From Crocodylus rhombifer (lineage: Eukaryota > Chordata > Crocodylia > Crocodylidae), in NCBI GenBank assembly GCA_038503035.1, contig JAVSML010024351.1:53139-117138 (forward strand): a stretch of 64,000 nt of DNA. The letters are read 5' to 3'. Below are positions 23,591 through 36,501 of the stretch, one piece after another. The notes below the pieces were generated by a model. The model did not search any database. It was not told where the DNA came from and saw only the letters and a list, made by a program, of their open reading frames with translations. Both the position numbers and the translations under genes were made by a program. How positions within the stretch are numbered: the stretch's first letter is position 1; every line of letters starts with the position of its first letter.

Positions 23591-25897
23591 AATAAGAGGG
23601 ATTTAGAGGGATTTTTAAAGAAATGGTTGTATATCTTAAATTAATTTCATGGCACCAGCCAGTGTGGTTTTAAAGCCAGGTTACTAGTCTGAGCAAAGCT
23701 GGTGCTATGTAGTTTGAAATACTTGTAAGGTTTGAATTAAACAATTTGAGGTAAGAAGTAACACCCCCCCCCCCTCCTTAGGAGATACAGTGTTTCCAAG
23801 CATTGCCTAGCTGTGGAAGGTTGATCTTTCATTTCCAGTCACTCCTTTCTGGGCAACCAGCAGCTTTCTTTGGAGTCCTTCTTCTTCCCCTGGGCATTTT
23901 TTCAGAGCAGTGTTCTGCAGCAACTTTTTAGGGCAATACAAAGACTGGCTGGAAAGTGACCTGGGTTTGGCATACCATTGCTTCCAAGTATAGGAAGATT
24001 TGTATTCTTGGGCTTTGCGCAGGAGGTGCTATCTGACTTGTGGGCAACTGAAGGACTAAAACATTCTTATTTTGTATAAACATCATCTGTGTCTAAGTTT
24101 GACTCTTGGATATTACCCTGCCTGACTACATAGAGCTAAATCAAAAGAAACTGTTACAGGAGAAGTCATAGGAAGTGTAGTCAAGACAAAGCTAACGCTC
24201 TCTAAGGGAGAAATGGGAGGAACTATTGAATTTATGGAGCTCTTGGACAAAATATATTTTTGAAAACAAAAATCCGTAAACATTTCTGTCAAGTCTGGTT
24301 TTAGTGTTGTGGGGAATTCTGTCCTCTTCCGATGTGGTAAGCTCCTTGAAGGTACTGAAACCTAATGGTGGCAATTTCCTGTTTCAGATTCCTATGTAGT
24401 TCATTAATAAGTGTAATTCATCAGTCCTTTTCCTATCCTATTCTTAAATTCATTTGTTTAATTCTTTTCTCTGTGTGTGCATTCATGCACATATGAGATA
24501 CACATACACGTTATTCATAGACTGCAAAAAAGCCACAATATTTAATGGATTGGCTGCTTCTTCTGGATGATATCTCAGCAGTTTTCTTTGGTGAGTATTT
24601 TTATCTCTCAATTGATTTCTAAAATAAAAATAGGTGAGTGTAAAAGCTATGCATGGAAATGAGGAAAAGTATAATGGATAAGTACCTTACAAACACTTTC
24701 AACAGAAAAACCCAGTGCTTTTCTGTTCTTTCCATATCTAGCGCTCTCTCTCTTAGCTCTCTCATTCACATAGTTGCTTTCTTTTTTATATCTCAGAGAG
24801 TTTTATTTCACCTCATGCGAACTGCTTTAATTTAATTGTTAATCTTGTAAACAAGATGCTCCTAAGAAGCAATTTCTGTCCTGTTACTGTACCAGTCTTC
24901 TGGATCTGGTGCACAAGGACGTCTCTGTTGTCCCTCCTCTCTTTTCCAATGGTAAATTTATTTTGAAAAAATAGAGGACTATTGTAATTGATTTGATAAA
25001 GAATAGGTCCTGACAAATAAATCCTGGTCTCTGACTGAGGCTTCCAGGTACTACGGCAATACAAATAATTAATAAAATCTAAAAGTTAACCAAAAATGGG
25101 CCCAATTCTATAGACACTCCCAAAGCTTCAATGCCAACACTTTGCACATGGTACTGACAAGATCAAGCCCAATATAAATCTGATTTCCCCAATACATTAT
25201 ACACTCAGTAGTAAACTTAGGTAGACAAGTATAGTAGCCCCAGGCACCAGCTTAGGGAGGGGGCATCAAAGTAACAGCAGCCATCGCAGCCATGTAGCTT
25301 TATCAGCAGCTCTAACAGCTGGGAGGCACTGCTGCCACAGGTGCCCGGCTGCCCTGTTATTCTTCTGCATATATCTACCTCAAACGTGTCAAATGAGCAA
25401 CTGCACAGAGGCCCAGTAGCTTCTCTGCATTGTAACCGTCCTCAGTGCAAGTCTCTGATAGAATTGGAACCTGAACATCAGCTGCAAAAGCATGCAGATT
25501 CAAGCAGAAAATGGGTTCTTACCCTCACTTGGCACCAGCCACTGGTTGGGGACTTGTCACACTTAACCCTAGTTTTGCATGACTGCAGCATTATTTTAGA
25601 CTCTCCAGTAGATTTTGATTGGTGCAGAACACTTCCTGCTCCTCTAATCTTTAAGCAGGATCATAAAAGCTCAGCAACTTGGGATATCAGCCTGTGATCA
25701 TTGTCTCTTCTCCACATCTGCACAGAAGTGGCTCCCTGTGCTGGCAGCTGCAGGAGCCCAGCATTGCTAATAACCAGGCCATGTAGTCTGCTGTCTCTGC
25801 AAAAGACTGAAATGCATAAAGAAGAATGGAATGCCCCGAAAGCACTGAAGGGATAAGTGTGACAGTTCCTAAACACTTTGTTTAAATTAAACCTATA
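23591..25897. other. Unannotated DNA
   Basis: No coding region recognised. Includes a C-run at 23764-23773 and ordinary AT-rich sequence. Confidence 0.4.
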
Positions 25898-27262
25898 CTA
25901 GTTGAACCTGTGGTTCGCTGCAGAAGATTAATTTTTTTTTATTTTTTATAACTTTTTGTCATCATCATTTTCACTTTATGGTTTATGTATCATTGCCTGT
26001 TCCAACTTCAAAAGCATCTAGACCATTGGTTCCATCTGGTTTCTTCTCTTGTAGACTGTAATTGAAATTGTAATTGAAATTTTTGACCTGGGGGAGCTAC
26101 CAACCCCCTACACTACCTGCAACCTGGAGGACCAGACCAGAGCCCCTTTAGCTGACGTTTTCATAATTCCCTGGGGACCTTTCATGGTACTTTAGCAACG
26201 CAGCGAACATTATTAGATGCACTGTTACTGGTATCTAGGCAACATTGAATCTTGAACGAAGTGTTTACTGAACGGCCCTTCATCATTATATCACTATGAA
26301 TTGTGCGTAGGTCAGTGGTGGGCAAAATAAAGCCCACGGGCCAGGTCTGGCACACCAGGCACTTTCATCCCTCCTGCAGGGCACCCCAACAAATGTGCCC
26401 TGTGAGCCCTTCTGCTCACAAGGGTGGGAGCAAGGTGTCCATGTATACACGCAGCCCCAAAAACGTACCCTGTTGTCTGGCTCCCACCCTTGTGGGCGGA
26501 AGGGCCCGGCTGGCCAGTGTGCAGCTTCCATGTGGGGCTGCTGCTGCCGCAGCCCCTGGGACCTGCTCGCTTCCCCTGTCTCCTGCTGGCTCTAGGCAGC
26601 AGGTAGGGAAGCAGCATGTGGGGTGCTCAGGGTTCACACACTGTCACATCCAACCTCACACCCCAACACTACCACATCTGCCATACCCATACACATGAGC
26701 AACTGGTGCCTCCTGAGCCTGGGGGGGGCACTAGATTGCTGATAGGGAGGGTCCCCCGACAGCCGATCGCTGAGCCTTGTACCACCAGTGGTGAAACTGG
26801 CAAAACTGGAAGTGCAGTTCTGCCAGCAAGTATACAAAACTAAGAATTTTTTATGGAATCACCTCTATATACACTATGCAAACACAAATCATAACACATT
26901 TTTTTTTGTAATAAAATTAAAATATGTTTTAGTAGGTGTTTGACTTTTAGTGTATGATTTGTTTCTTTTCTGGTTCCAAGATAGGACTTCCCACCTCCAA
27001 AAGGAGTATTTCCGGGGTGGGGGTGGGGAGGGTGCCATAAGGGAAAGGATTTCCGGTGGCAAAGGTTAGGGATTAGGGGGTGGGACTTCTAGTCCCAAAA
27101 TGGCAACAATGGGGTGGGGCAACTGTCAAGGGGTGGGATTACTCATGTGGCCCTCAACAGCCTACCAAAACTCATTAAGTGGCCCTCCACCTGAAATAAT
27201 TGCCCATCCCAGTATAGGCTGACAGATCTGGCTTCTGGAATAAAAGATTTAATTTATATAGA
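25898..27262 (-). mobile_element. Non-autonomous Helitron, copy 1
   Basis: On the minus strand it starts TCTATATAAATTAAATC and ends with the hairpin GAACC-ACA-GGTTC, then AA and CTAG. The base before is A and the base after is T, which is the A|TC...CTAG|T signature of Helitrons; there is no target duplication. It shares its full length, apart from the hAT size difference, with the plus-strand copy at 37568-43995, and the two copies have unrelated flanks. The interior carries a hAT element (26313-27211). No Rep/helicase is encoded. A Helitron identity is inferred from termini and comparison of two copies. Confidence 0.72.
26313..27211 (+). mobile_element. hAT element nested in Helitron copy 1
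   Basis: Starts CAGTGGTGGGCAAAATAAAG and ends CTGAAATAATTGCCCATCCCA. Flanking 8-mers GCGTAGGT (26305-26312) and GTATAGGC (27212-27219) differ only by transitions. The reverse-complement flanks in Helitron copy 2 (GCCTGCGC and GCTTAGGC) support one original duplication close to GCCTACGC. It is 899 bases, shorter than the 1683-base copy in Helitron 2, so it is internally deleted or that one has grown. No transposase frame. Confidence 0.78.
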
Positions 27263-28483
27263 TTTTTGCAATGTCAGAGCAGTTCAATGGGCTGAGAAAG
27301 GAGGAGAAATTAATAGAACCATCATCCCCATGAGAATGACATTGCTGCTCAAGGAGGTGGATGAGTGCTATCCTCCTATCCTCTATTGGTAGATGAAATT
27401 GTCAAGGTGATGGGAATGAGGCCTATTCCCCATATTCTGGGAGAGGTGCGTACAATCACACAGTCCCAGTATGATTACTGAAGCTCAATCTGATGCCGTG
27501 AGCAGCCAAAACTATAAATTGTTCTGCCAAAGTTTTACACCTGGCTAAGTTTCTTTGAATTATTAGTTATTGTGAGATGAAATTTAGTCACTCCTGAGGA
27601 AATGCGATGAAGTGGCAGATAAAATGTCATATTTTCTCACATACAACACGTGAATTTTCCTCAAGTCAGCCCCTTTCCCCCCCAAAGTTGGGGTGTGTCT
27701 ATTAAAGGGAAAGCTGTTTTCTTCATGAGAAAAAACCATGTCTGGAGATACTGTTCATGTTATGCAGCTGCCAAAATGGCTGCCCCTTACGTTGGCTTCG
27801 AAAGCTGAATGGGCAGAAACCTGTGTTTACTATTGGCTGAACACGGCGACTTATGCCAGCACAGCAAGTGAGCTGTTGGTAGTAACTTGATACTTGTGAT
27901 GTGGAAACAACCCTTTCTTTATGAGAACTTATTTAAGGACTACTTACAGTAAAAAGTAATAGTCTTGCTACTGCTCTTGCAAGGATCTGGGGCCTAACCT
28001 TGTGTGACCTAAAGTAAGTCCTCCTGGAAAAAATTAAGTGTCCAAAAGTTGGCATCCAAGAAAACAGAATTCTGCATCAGGAAGGTCCTGGTGCCTATTG
28101 CCTCCCCTACACTATCCTCTGGGATGCCATGCTTCCTGATACTCTTTCTTCACTGGAAGTCTTATTGTGTTTCCCACAGATGACTATGGTTCTGGAAAAA
28201 AAAATCTTTTTCCCTCCCCTACATTCTGCTTTTCAAAAATAACCTCTGTGTGTATGTTATTTGGGGGTGTGCTGTATGTCAGAAGGTATTTTTTAATTGG
28301 TCAGAAGTGAATATTAAGATGCTAATATTTGAAATAAATATTTATTTCAATGTATGTAGTCTGTGTCATACATATATGGCACAGACTGGAACTATATAGA
28401 GTGTAACTATTTTTATAGTCAGAAGCCCATTCTAGATATCTCTTCCTCTGTCCTTTCATCTCATCTAAGTAACAGTAGCATGC
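27263..28483. other. Unannotated DNA
   Basis: Nothing coding. A short palindromic phrase near 28325-28350 (TATTTGAAATAAATATTTATTTCAA) may form a hairpin. Confidence 0.4.
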
Positions 28484-29000
28484 ATCTACACAAGATGTTT
28501 ACTGTGCAGTAGATTAATTAGCTGTGCGGTAAACATCTTGGCATCTACTACACATGAGCCCTTATTAGGCTGGAATAAATTAATTAACTCAGCAGCAGGA
28601 TAGTATTTGCAAATAGAAGTAATATCCTACTGCAGAGTGAAAAAAACTCCACAGAAGCACACATGTAGACACTGGAGGGGCTGGCTGGGGTAAGAGAGTG
28701 CTTCAGTACAGGGGCTGCCTACCAGCTAGCCACATGTTGAATCACCCTCGTGCCCCAGCCACCCCCTCCATAGCATGTTGGGCTGGGGGGAACAGGCTGG
28801 CAGGCTGGCCCGGGGGGCCCCCTGCCATACAGGGCTGTTCTGTCCTGGCTTAACATGCTGCAATCCCGGGTGCATATGCAGACACATGCCTGACAGCAAT
28901 AAGTATACTGCTGCACATTAACAAGCACATGCCCATAGACAAGAATATTGACAAGACACTGGTCCTTCTGCATATAAAAAAATGGAGTAAAGAGAACCAT
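28484..29000 (+). mobile_element. Non-autonomous DNA element with terminal hairpin, second copy
   Basis: Begins GCATCTACACAAGATGTTTA. Arms AGATGTTTACTGTGCAG (28493-28509) and CTGTGCGGTAAACATCT (28522-28538) pair at about 15 of 17 positions, around a short loop. It shares its terminus with the inverted element ending at 22997, and the GAGGGGCTGGCTGGGG block near 28675. The right boundary is uncertain; I place it tentatively where similarity fades. Confidence 0.5.
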
Positions 29001-29898
29001 CCTAGTTGACAGGCTTGCCAGGTTTAAACAATTTACAAATATTTCTGTAATACCAAATCCTTGATTTTAATCATAAGATACTGGTGTAGACAGTGGAGCA
29101 ACTGTAGATCTAAGTGGAGAAGCCCAAAGCATAACATCTTGGACACTTTGAAAACAAAGGCAAAGCTCCCATTTACTTCAGTGAGGTCCAGATTTCATTT
29201 TAAAATTTCACCTGCATATAAGAACCTGACACCAATGGGCTGATTGACAGAAGCACCGAGGACCTGCAGCTTCAGGCAGCTTGAGCTGGAGATGGGTGCT
29301 CAGTACTTCTGAAAAGATCTTCAACAACCATGCACTCCTGGCACTCAGAGCCTCTGAGACATATCTGCAGTGATCTCTAGATTTAAGGTACAGCAGTCAG
29401 AGCAGGGTTGGAAGTTAAACCATTCTGTGAAAAGTTTGGGGAATTCAAATCTTTCAACTTTTTCGAACAAAATCAAAACATTTTGTGGGAAAAAAAAGTG
29501 CGAGAAAGAGACCAGTCTCACAATAACCAGCAGGCAAGTAGTCAGAGCCTCACTTGGGTCATGTGGAGCTTAGTTTCAAGGCCCTGATCTGAATTAGGCA
29601 AAGTTGAGATGTGAACCAGAAAAGTGACCTAACCATAGGCTGACTGTGCTGAGTCTCACGTTCTCAGTTCTTTGTGTAGGAATAGCTTAGTCCTGGAACT
29701 AAGCACTACCATCTGGCAGCTCTCTAGGAAGCTTTATCCCTTTAACTACTTTCATCCCCAAACTGATATATTGCTGCCAAAATGAAGGATCAGTTAGTCC
29801 CTAAGAGCTTTGAGGCTAACAGTCTGTGGCATTGTACCTATTCCATGGCAGAATACCAGACCACTTAAATTTGGAGTCACTGATATTTTTCCTACTAC
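29001..29898. other. Unannotated DNA
   Basis: No gene or repeat recognised. Confidence 0.4.
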
Positions 29899-30437
29899 GG
29901 GCACATCCAGACAAGCATGCACATGCCTCTTTCAGCATCCCAAACCAGTTTGAGACACTGTAAGAGGTACAATAGAAACAAATAAAAATTCCCTGCACTG
30001 CGTATTTGCAGCGCGGGCTCAAAATTTGATACCTGGAGATCCACGTATCAAAAAATACCATGGGGGAAATAAGTGGGGCAGGGCATGTGTCCTCCACAGA
30101 GATGCTCTGGTAGCCAGCGAGAGTGTCTCTATGGCTGATCCTTCCCCCCCTGCTGAAGCACTCTGAAGGCATGGCTGGAGGTCCCTGTGAATGGCATGGG
30201 GCCCCAGGTGACAGCCCCAGCAGCCCAGAGCTGCCTGAAAGTGCATGGTACCATGCAGTGTGCTGTCAAGCTGGGCTGCACCTGCGTACTGTGGCAGAGG
30301 CAGTGTGGGTGTCAGGTAGATGGGGCCGAGCCATGCTGTCCCCTGCTGCAGGGGGGCTGGGACTAGGCAGGGGGGAATGTGGGCCTTGTTGGGAGGGTAT
30401 AGCCCCTTCAGTGGTGCATGTGAGCCCTCTTGGGGGG

Positions 30438-30447
30438 NNNNNNNNNN
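30438..30447. other. Assembly gap (10 N)
   Basis: Ten N follow a G-run, within repeat copy A. The true gap size is unknown, so the frame 30123-30695 reading across it is not meaningful. Confidence 0.98.
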
Positions 30448-30725
30448 ATAGGGCAGGAGTGAGGGGAATGGGGTGGGAGGTAGGTTGTGGATTGAGAGTG
30501 AGAGGCAAGAGCAGGGTCAGGGCACTGGTATATCAGTGCTACTCAGCACTGCACATCTTGGTGAGCAAAGGAGATAGGGGTAGCAATAATTTTTCTATGA
30601 CAAAAAATCCAAAAGTCAATGCCAAACTATTTAGAATGTATTTTATAATGATGATGGAGTCATTGGTAGGTTTCCAAATTGCTTTAAAATTGTAAATATA
30701 TTAATAAACCTTGCCCAACTGATCA

Positions 30726-30773
30726 ATCTCTCTCTCTCTCTCTCTAGATATATATATAATATATATAAATATA
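30726..30773. repeat. (TC)n followed by (TA)n microsatellite
   Basis: About ten TC units followed by TATATATATAAT-type sequence. The corresponding position in copy B (47695-47725, plus strand) has AGAGAGAGAAAGAGTG, so the tract is part of the element and has drifted. Confidence 0.8.
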
Positions 30774-31452
30774 GTGGTCTTTTGTTTTAATTGTAGAAGA
30801 ACATGAATTTGGGGGTATTTTAAAGAGTAAATTTGGGATTTTTTTTATTAGATTTTACAGTTTTTAAATAGGGAGTACCAGAATTCCTGCTAGTGAGCCA
30901 GCTGGAGGTGGCTGACCTTGTGAACACTTGAGGCCAGGAGGACATGCTTTGGCAGTTCAAAGCAGGCCACCACGCTGAGAACATCTTCCGGGCGACAGCT
31001 GCCCAGATGGCAGGGCGGTGGCACATGTGGCAGTAGTGCCACACAACGGCCAACTGTGCAGCCACAGCACACTGGCAGATGGCCCAGAGGTGCAAATGCC
31101 TTTATGGGCCATGCAGTACCCACCCATGTCTGGCAGGCACACAGACTTGGGGCCATATGCTGTTGCAGGTGGCAGCAGGTCACAGTCAGGGAGCAACCCC
31201 CACCGCCAGACTGCTGCAGTGGGTAGAGGGTACAGGGAACTCTCGGGGCTGCTTCAGCAGTCCAGCTGGCACAAGGGGTAGTGTCCACAGATACTAATTG
31301 GCTGGGCACCAGAAGCTCCTGTCTATTTGTCCATTCAAAATTGCTCTAAGGCCCACCCGGTAAAATAGTAGCCCCCACTATTAGCCCCCACAGCTACGGA
31401 AAAAAAACAGGATAGGAGTGATGTAGGGGTTCAAAGGGTCAAAACGTGAAAG

Positions 31453-32118
31453 TAAGTATTCCAAAGAGGGACACTGAGTAGAGCCCCCTGGGCCACACCT
31501 GCCAGTCCTGAAAGGCATCCAAGGAGCCAGTGGACACCACCCACTGGTACTCTATCCAGAAACATACTCAGACAAGTGAAAGGAAAGCTGCTTCATAGTC
31601 TCCGGGTACGTTCCTGGCCAGAGCATTCTTCCTGGTCAAGTACAGGGCTCACTTGGCCAGGGCCAGGAGGAGGTTGACCAGGAAGTTCCCCCAGAAGCTC
31701 CTGTCTATTTGTATCTTCCAGAGATTGTGGGCCTTAAGGCCCAACTAGTTACTTATTAGTCCCCACTACTGTGTAGGACCAAAGTTTGAAAGATACAACT
31801 AATTAATTTTTTTTTGGGGGGGGGCAACTAAGGAAGAAAAGGGTAGGAGTGATGTGGGGTTTAAACGTGAAAAGAAGTTCACTGAGCAGAGCCTCCTGGG
31901 CTGCACCCACTGGTCCTTAAAGGCATTGAAGGAGCAGGTGGGTACCACCCACGGGTGCTGTGCCTGGAAATGTGCACGGATAAGGGAGAGGAAAGTGGCC
32001 TCACAGTCTCTGGTCGCTTTCCCAACCAGAGCCTTCTTCCTGGTCAAGAACAGGGTCCGCTTGGCCAGGGCCAGGAGGAGGTTGACCAGGAGGTTTCTCC
32101 AGAAGCTCCTGAGAGCAA
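31453..32118. repeat. Internal ~400-base tandem duplication in copy A
   Basis: 31453-31740 and 31868-32118 are diverged copies, sharing GCATTCTTCCTGGTCAAG / GCCTTCTTCCTGGTCAAG, CACTTGGCCAGGGCCAGGAG / CGCTTGGCCAGGGCCAGGAG and AGGTTGACCAGGAAG / AGGTTGACCAGGAGG. On the minus strand the second unit keeps an open frame (31799-32047). Its text resembles the C-terminal tail of some LINE reverse transcriptase proteins, but this is a weak recollection and not a call. Confidence 0.6.
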
Positions 32119-32372
32119 GTAGCCCTGAGCTACTTGCCAGGGCAGGTTTTTATATTGCTGGGACCAGCACAAGTGCTGGTCCCAGGCTTTAGCTCTCCTT
32201 GGCTGTAGATCTGGGTGGAGCTGGGCAGGGTTATTTTGCCCCAAGAGGCACAACTTGCCCCACAGCAAAGTGCATGTCCAGGCATGTGCATGAAGGCAAA
32301 AGCCCTGGCTCAAATTTGTGCCACTCCTATTTGAGCTGCTGCAAGCACATGTCTGCATGTGTGGATGCGCCC

Positions 32373-34692
32373 TATAAGAGCATTTTAGTTTTTTGCCACC
32401 AGGGACTAGGTACGAAGTGCTACAAATTCTATAGCCTTTTATCTATCAAGCACATCATTAATGGTCCCTAGTCCTCACTATTTGCTAGTTCTCCTGCAGC
32501 CTGTTTGAGATGGTCTGACTGTGGGAAAACAGCAAGTTAGCAGTAGAAGGAAAAAGCCAGAGAAATTCTTACTTGCTCTAGCTTAACCTTACTAAGACTC
32601 TGCTCACTGCACATTGGGGATTGGGCCTTACATTATCTTTCCAAAGGATTTCTAATTTCTTAGGGCCCTTCCTATTCAGCTAGACATTTGAACAGGTGGC
32701 TTCAGTGACAATTTTGCAAGGTTCCTTTAGTTTTTTGAGGAGTGGAGATGCCCATCTTTCAAAGCTTTGATGCACTTACACCCAAACCACTCTGTTCTAA
32801 TCCAGTCCTTAGTAACTGTGTCCTCAGCACAGCTGCCAGGATTTGGCACTCTAGATGCAAGTCTCAACACAGAGAGGCCATGTATTGTCTGAGCCTTGGC
32901 AAGGACAGGATGGTTTGTTCCTGACAGGGTCAAGACTCACTGATGATGTGGACACAGAGTTAGCTTGCCTAGCTACCTGTGAAGGCCACAGGTTTATCAG
33001 GAGATGCTTATGTCTAAGGACTGTTAATAATCCTTTGTGCCATTCCATTTCCCCTTGTTGCCCTGGTACCTTAGGTTTTAGAGGAGATAACTGGACTCAT
33101 GTGGATGCTCCACTCTTAACAATTCAGAGGGAAGCAGCACCTTTCAAGTGTGTACTAATTTGTGCTGCCTTCTTTGCTGTGCTGCATAAATCCCTTGTGG
33201 GGATGCTTTGATAGGAAGTATAGCCAGGGGAAGCCAAGCAAGTCCAAGTGTAATGGAGCAGGTAGAAGGGGCATCTGCAGGCATCTTCCCTGAGTCTGTG
33301 TGCTCCCTGAAGGTCCTCGAACACTCATAGAGTGAGTTAGAGGTGGTATCAGTTCCTCCCTTTGAAGTGGAATTTAAAGAAATAAACTCCCATCTTTATT
33401 AACTAGCTCATCGGGAAAAGGGTTGCCAAAATGCAGGCTTTTAATGTTCTAATGGGTACAGTATCTGTGCAGCTGTGAAGGAGTGCCTAGATGATTATGA
33501 ATCTTCATGCTGTACAATCTGCTTCACCATGAAAGGGCAGTGAAGTGCTGCAGTTGTGAATGTACAGTGAAAGGAACATGAGGGAAGCCTATGAAACTCC
33601 ATAAATTAATACTGCTATCCTCCATTGTTTTTCTATGCCTGCATGACTTGAGACAGATTTTCAGTACATTCTTTGCTTCAACAGAGCAAGTCCAAGTGTG
33701 AACAACTCCTTAAAGAGTTCGGGTACATTTTACTAAACCTCTCACTACTTATGAGGAGGTTTGTAAGCATGTGGGAGTACTGATATGCGAGTACACAAGC
33801 TGTATGGGTGGTCCTTGCATACCTCTTGTACAAGTCATGTGGCTGTACATTCATGTGCATACACAGTATATATGTTTATGTGTGTGTGCACCTGTGGGAG
33901 TATGTAGGCATGTTTGCATGTATACCTCTGGTATGTGTGTGCTTGTATGTGAACAATCAATGGAAGCATGCACTGTTAATGTTTTCAGTGTTTTCAATAT
34001 TGTACATGTGGGCATGTGGGCATGAATGCACCTGAAATATGTTTGTGCACTTTTGTTTGTGTGTATTCATGGATGTGTGTCTGTGCATATATAGATGCAT
34101 ATGTGACTATGCATGTTTATGTGAACACATTAGTGTGTTTTGCTACTTGGAAGAGGAGCTCTGGAACCCTGTGCATGGGGCAGGGTTTGGAGATGGCTTT
34201 AACAGTTCACACCAGTATGTATGGAGTGAAATTCCCTGCATAAAGAAGACACGCTGTATGATATTATGGTATTTTGTACTTGACTCCATTTGCCTGCACT
34301 TCCTTAAACTGTTTGGATGTACCCAGAAGGTGTAAGAGGTTCTGTTTTTTATTAGCTAGGACCATGAATGCTGGCAAAGAATCACTCCAGGGGTAGGACA
34401 GATGGGGTATTAGCACCATTACTTGGGGGAAGGGAAATGGGGAGGGAGGCATAGACAGGGGAGAGCCACTTTCAGTTTGGGTTGGGAATCCCCATTTGTT
34501 GAGGCTGCCAGGGAATGGATCTGTGCACCTGAATCTGCCAGCCATGTCCATTTTTTGGCCGTTGCTGCAAATTTCTTGAGCAGCTCTGGGATCCTAGCAC
34601 TATAGGGCAAGTGGACATAAAACACTAATAAAGCTATCCTCTGACTGGGGATGGCTGTGGCTGATGGACTCTGTTGGACATGTACTTTAGAG
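32373..34692. other. Unannotated DNA with a TG-rich tract
   Basis: No gene recognised. 33830-34135 is a degenerate TG/ATGTGTG-rich stretch with open frames on both sides of it that are by-products of the repeat. Confidence 0.4.
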
Positions 34693-36501
34693 CAGCGGTT
34701 CCAAAACTGTGGTACGTGTACCACCAGTGGTATACAGACACCCTGTGAGTGGTACGCGGAAGGCATGGGGAGGGGCAGGGCCCGCACACACAGAGACACT
34801 AGCTCAGCTTGCTTCAGGCAGCCAGGAATGCAGCCTGGCCACATGTGCAGCACTGCCCATCAGGAAAGTGTGCTGGAGGGGAGGGGCAGGGGCCAGATTG
34901 AGGTCCCCAAGGTGAGGGAGGGAGTAGGGCAGGGATGAATGGGGCTGGTGGGGAAGGTGATGATGGGAGTGCCAGATGGCTCACTTTTGTGCACAGGGCA
35001 AAGGCAGGCTGCCATTGCCTTGTGGCCATCTATGACGCCATGTGCCTTCCGTGCACTGACTGTCCAGTGCTGGAAGGCACATAGCATTGCATGTGGTTCC
35101 TGATGCACAGAACCAAGTGTGCAGCAGCAGCGCCTCTTCCCTGTACATAAATCTGGGAGACACGTAGCCCCTGTGCCTACCCCAAGGTGCATACAGTGCT
35201 GGAGTCCTCTGTGACCCTGGAAAGGCCCAAGTTGCCCTGGGAAGGGCCATGGCAGGGAGGCAGGCAGGTAGGGGTGCCCAGTGGCATCTGAGATGGGGCC
35301 TGGCTGGGCCTGTGCAGCTCTGTGAGGGGATGCCGCCTGGCTGATGCAGGACACAGGGCTTGGTGGGGGGCTCTTGGCTCTGGGCTCAGCCTCCCTGCAT
35401 GCCGGGCACAGTGCAAGCAGAGCAGAGTCACTTCCACTGCAAGGGCCAGGCTACAGGAGATCCTGGCGTAGCTGCCCCAGCTTGCCTGAGCCCCAGCTTT
35501 GCCCACCTACAGTTCCCCTCAAGGGGCTGGGGCCAGGGCAGGCGTTGTGCAGGGTGGCTGTGCTGCAGGCTCCCATCCAGCTCAGCTCTCAGCATCACCT
35601 GGGGCAGCTATTCCCAGAGCCCAGGGAGTCCCTGCTGCAGCCCAGGGAGCTCCACCCCACTCGTGCTGCACCCAGCATGCAGATGCCAAGCTGGGAGTCC
35701 CCCAGCCTGGTGTCCTGCCCTGGCTAGGCAGCGTCCCCTGTGGGTAGTGTGGCTGCGCCCCACCCTTGCAGAGCTGCATAACCCAAGCCAGGCCCCATCT
35801 CCAGTGCAGCTGAGTATCCCTGCTGCATCCAAGTCTGCAGAGCCCCAGGGCAGCTGCCACTCCCTACCTGGCCCCTGCTGTCTTCTGGCTGCCACTTCCC
35901 AAAGGCCTGGCCAGACCAGCCTGCCCGTAGCACTTCCCCCACATCTGCTTCTGCCGGCACCTCTCTTCTTCCTCTCTCCTTCTTCCTCCTCCTCTCTCTC
36001 TTCTCCCTTGCCTTCCATCACAACATGCTTAACAAAAAAGAATACACAGGAACAAAGGTAGTATATGAAGTTTTATTTATTGCCATCATGTTTAGAATTT
36101 TTAGAAAACCTGGCATTTACTGGAAAAAAAGCAACATTTATGATTATTAACTGTATTAATATTCAGTGCATCCTGCCATGTACCCTCTGCTCCAGTTTTG
36201 TTTTTCTGGTGTGCCTGCACTCTGGCACCTTCTGGGGTACACATTGTGGTTTTTTTGGTACTCCAGCCAAAAATGTTGCCTACCCCTGGTTTATACTGTT
36301 CCCCACCCCCCCACCCCAATTTCCAAACATTTTATATGGCTACTGTAACTGATAAAACAATGTTTTCTGATTACTAAATGTTTTGAAGCTGTTTTAATAC
36401 ATGGTCTGCTACCTATGTGTATGAAAAAATTGCCGTTGGTGCTTAAGGCTTTATTATTTTAAACTGGTGGTACTCAGTCTGTCAAAGTTTGGAAACTGCT
36501 G
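34693..36501. mobile_element. hAT element (Charlie-like termini), 1.8 kb
   Basis: Starts CAGCGGTTCCAAAACTGTGG and ends, in reverse complement, CAGCAGTTTCCAAACTTTGA; both ends also share GTACCACCAG. A perfect 8-bp target duplication CTTTAGAG flanks it at 34685-34692 and 36502-36509. The interior is GC-rich to ~35960 and then AT-rich. Its long frames (for example 35360-36061, 233 codons) lack a transposase signature and are mirrored by frames on the other strand. It contains a nested fragment of another hAT family at 36190-36288. Confidence 0.88.
36190..36288 (-). mobile_element. Nested hAT MITE fragment
   Basis: Reverse complement begins CAGGGGTAGGCAACATTTTT and continues GGCTGGAGTACC and AGAAGGTGCCAGAGTGC, matching the first ~80 bases of the element at 20301-20599. 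The other end was not found, so it is a fragment or a deleted copy. Confidence 0.75.

Larger units (their letters stand above)
29899..32372 (+). mobile_element. Long non-autonomous DNA transposon, copy A
   Basis: Starts GGGCACATCCAGACAAGCAT and ends, in reverse complement, GGGCGCATCCACACATGCAG, giving imperfect terminal inverted repeats. The whole element aligns with the inverted copy B at 46891-48995: shared segments include GGTAGGTTTCCAAATTGCTT / GGTAGGCTTCCACATTGCTT, TGGATTTGGGGGTATTTTA-type, GGGTAGAGGGTACAGGGAAC, and AGCCCTGAGCTACTTGCCAG. No convincing target duplication is visible, so the superfamily is open. It carries a tandem internal duplication (31453-32118), a (TC)n/(TA)n tract and a 10-N gap. 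Frames inside are not credible as genes. Confidence 0.65.

Noticed and set aside
30123..30695. 190-codon plus frame
   Set aside because: Runs across ten N of unknown true length inside repeat copy A.
29891..32380. 8-bp or 3-bp target duplication for copy A
   Set aside because: Flanks CCTACTAC and TATAAGAG do not match, nor do those of copy B; superfamily left open.
33830..34135. Cys-rich small proteins in the TG-rich tract
   Set aside because: Reading through degenerate TG repeats gives Cys/Val-rich frames on the plus strand; no support as genes.
35360..36061. 233-codon plus frame
   Set aside because: Lies in the GC-rich interior of the hAT at 34693-36501, has opposite-strand frames of similar size and no transposase or other domain.
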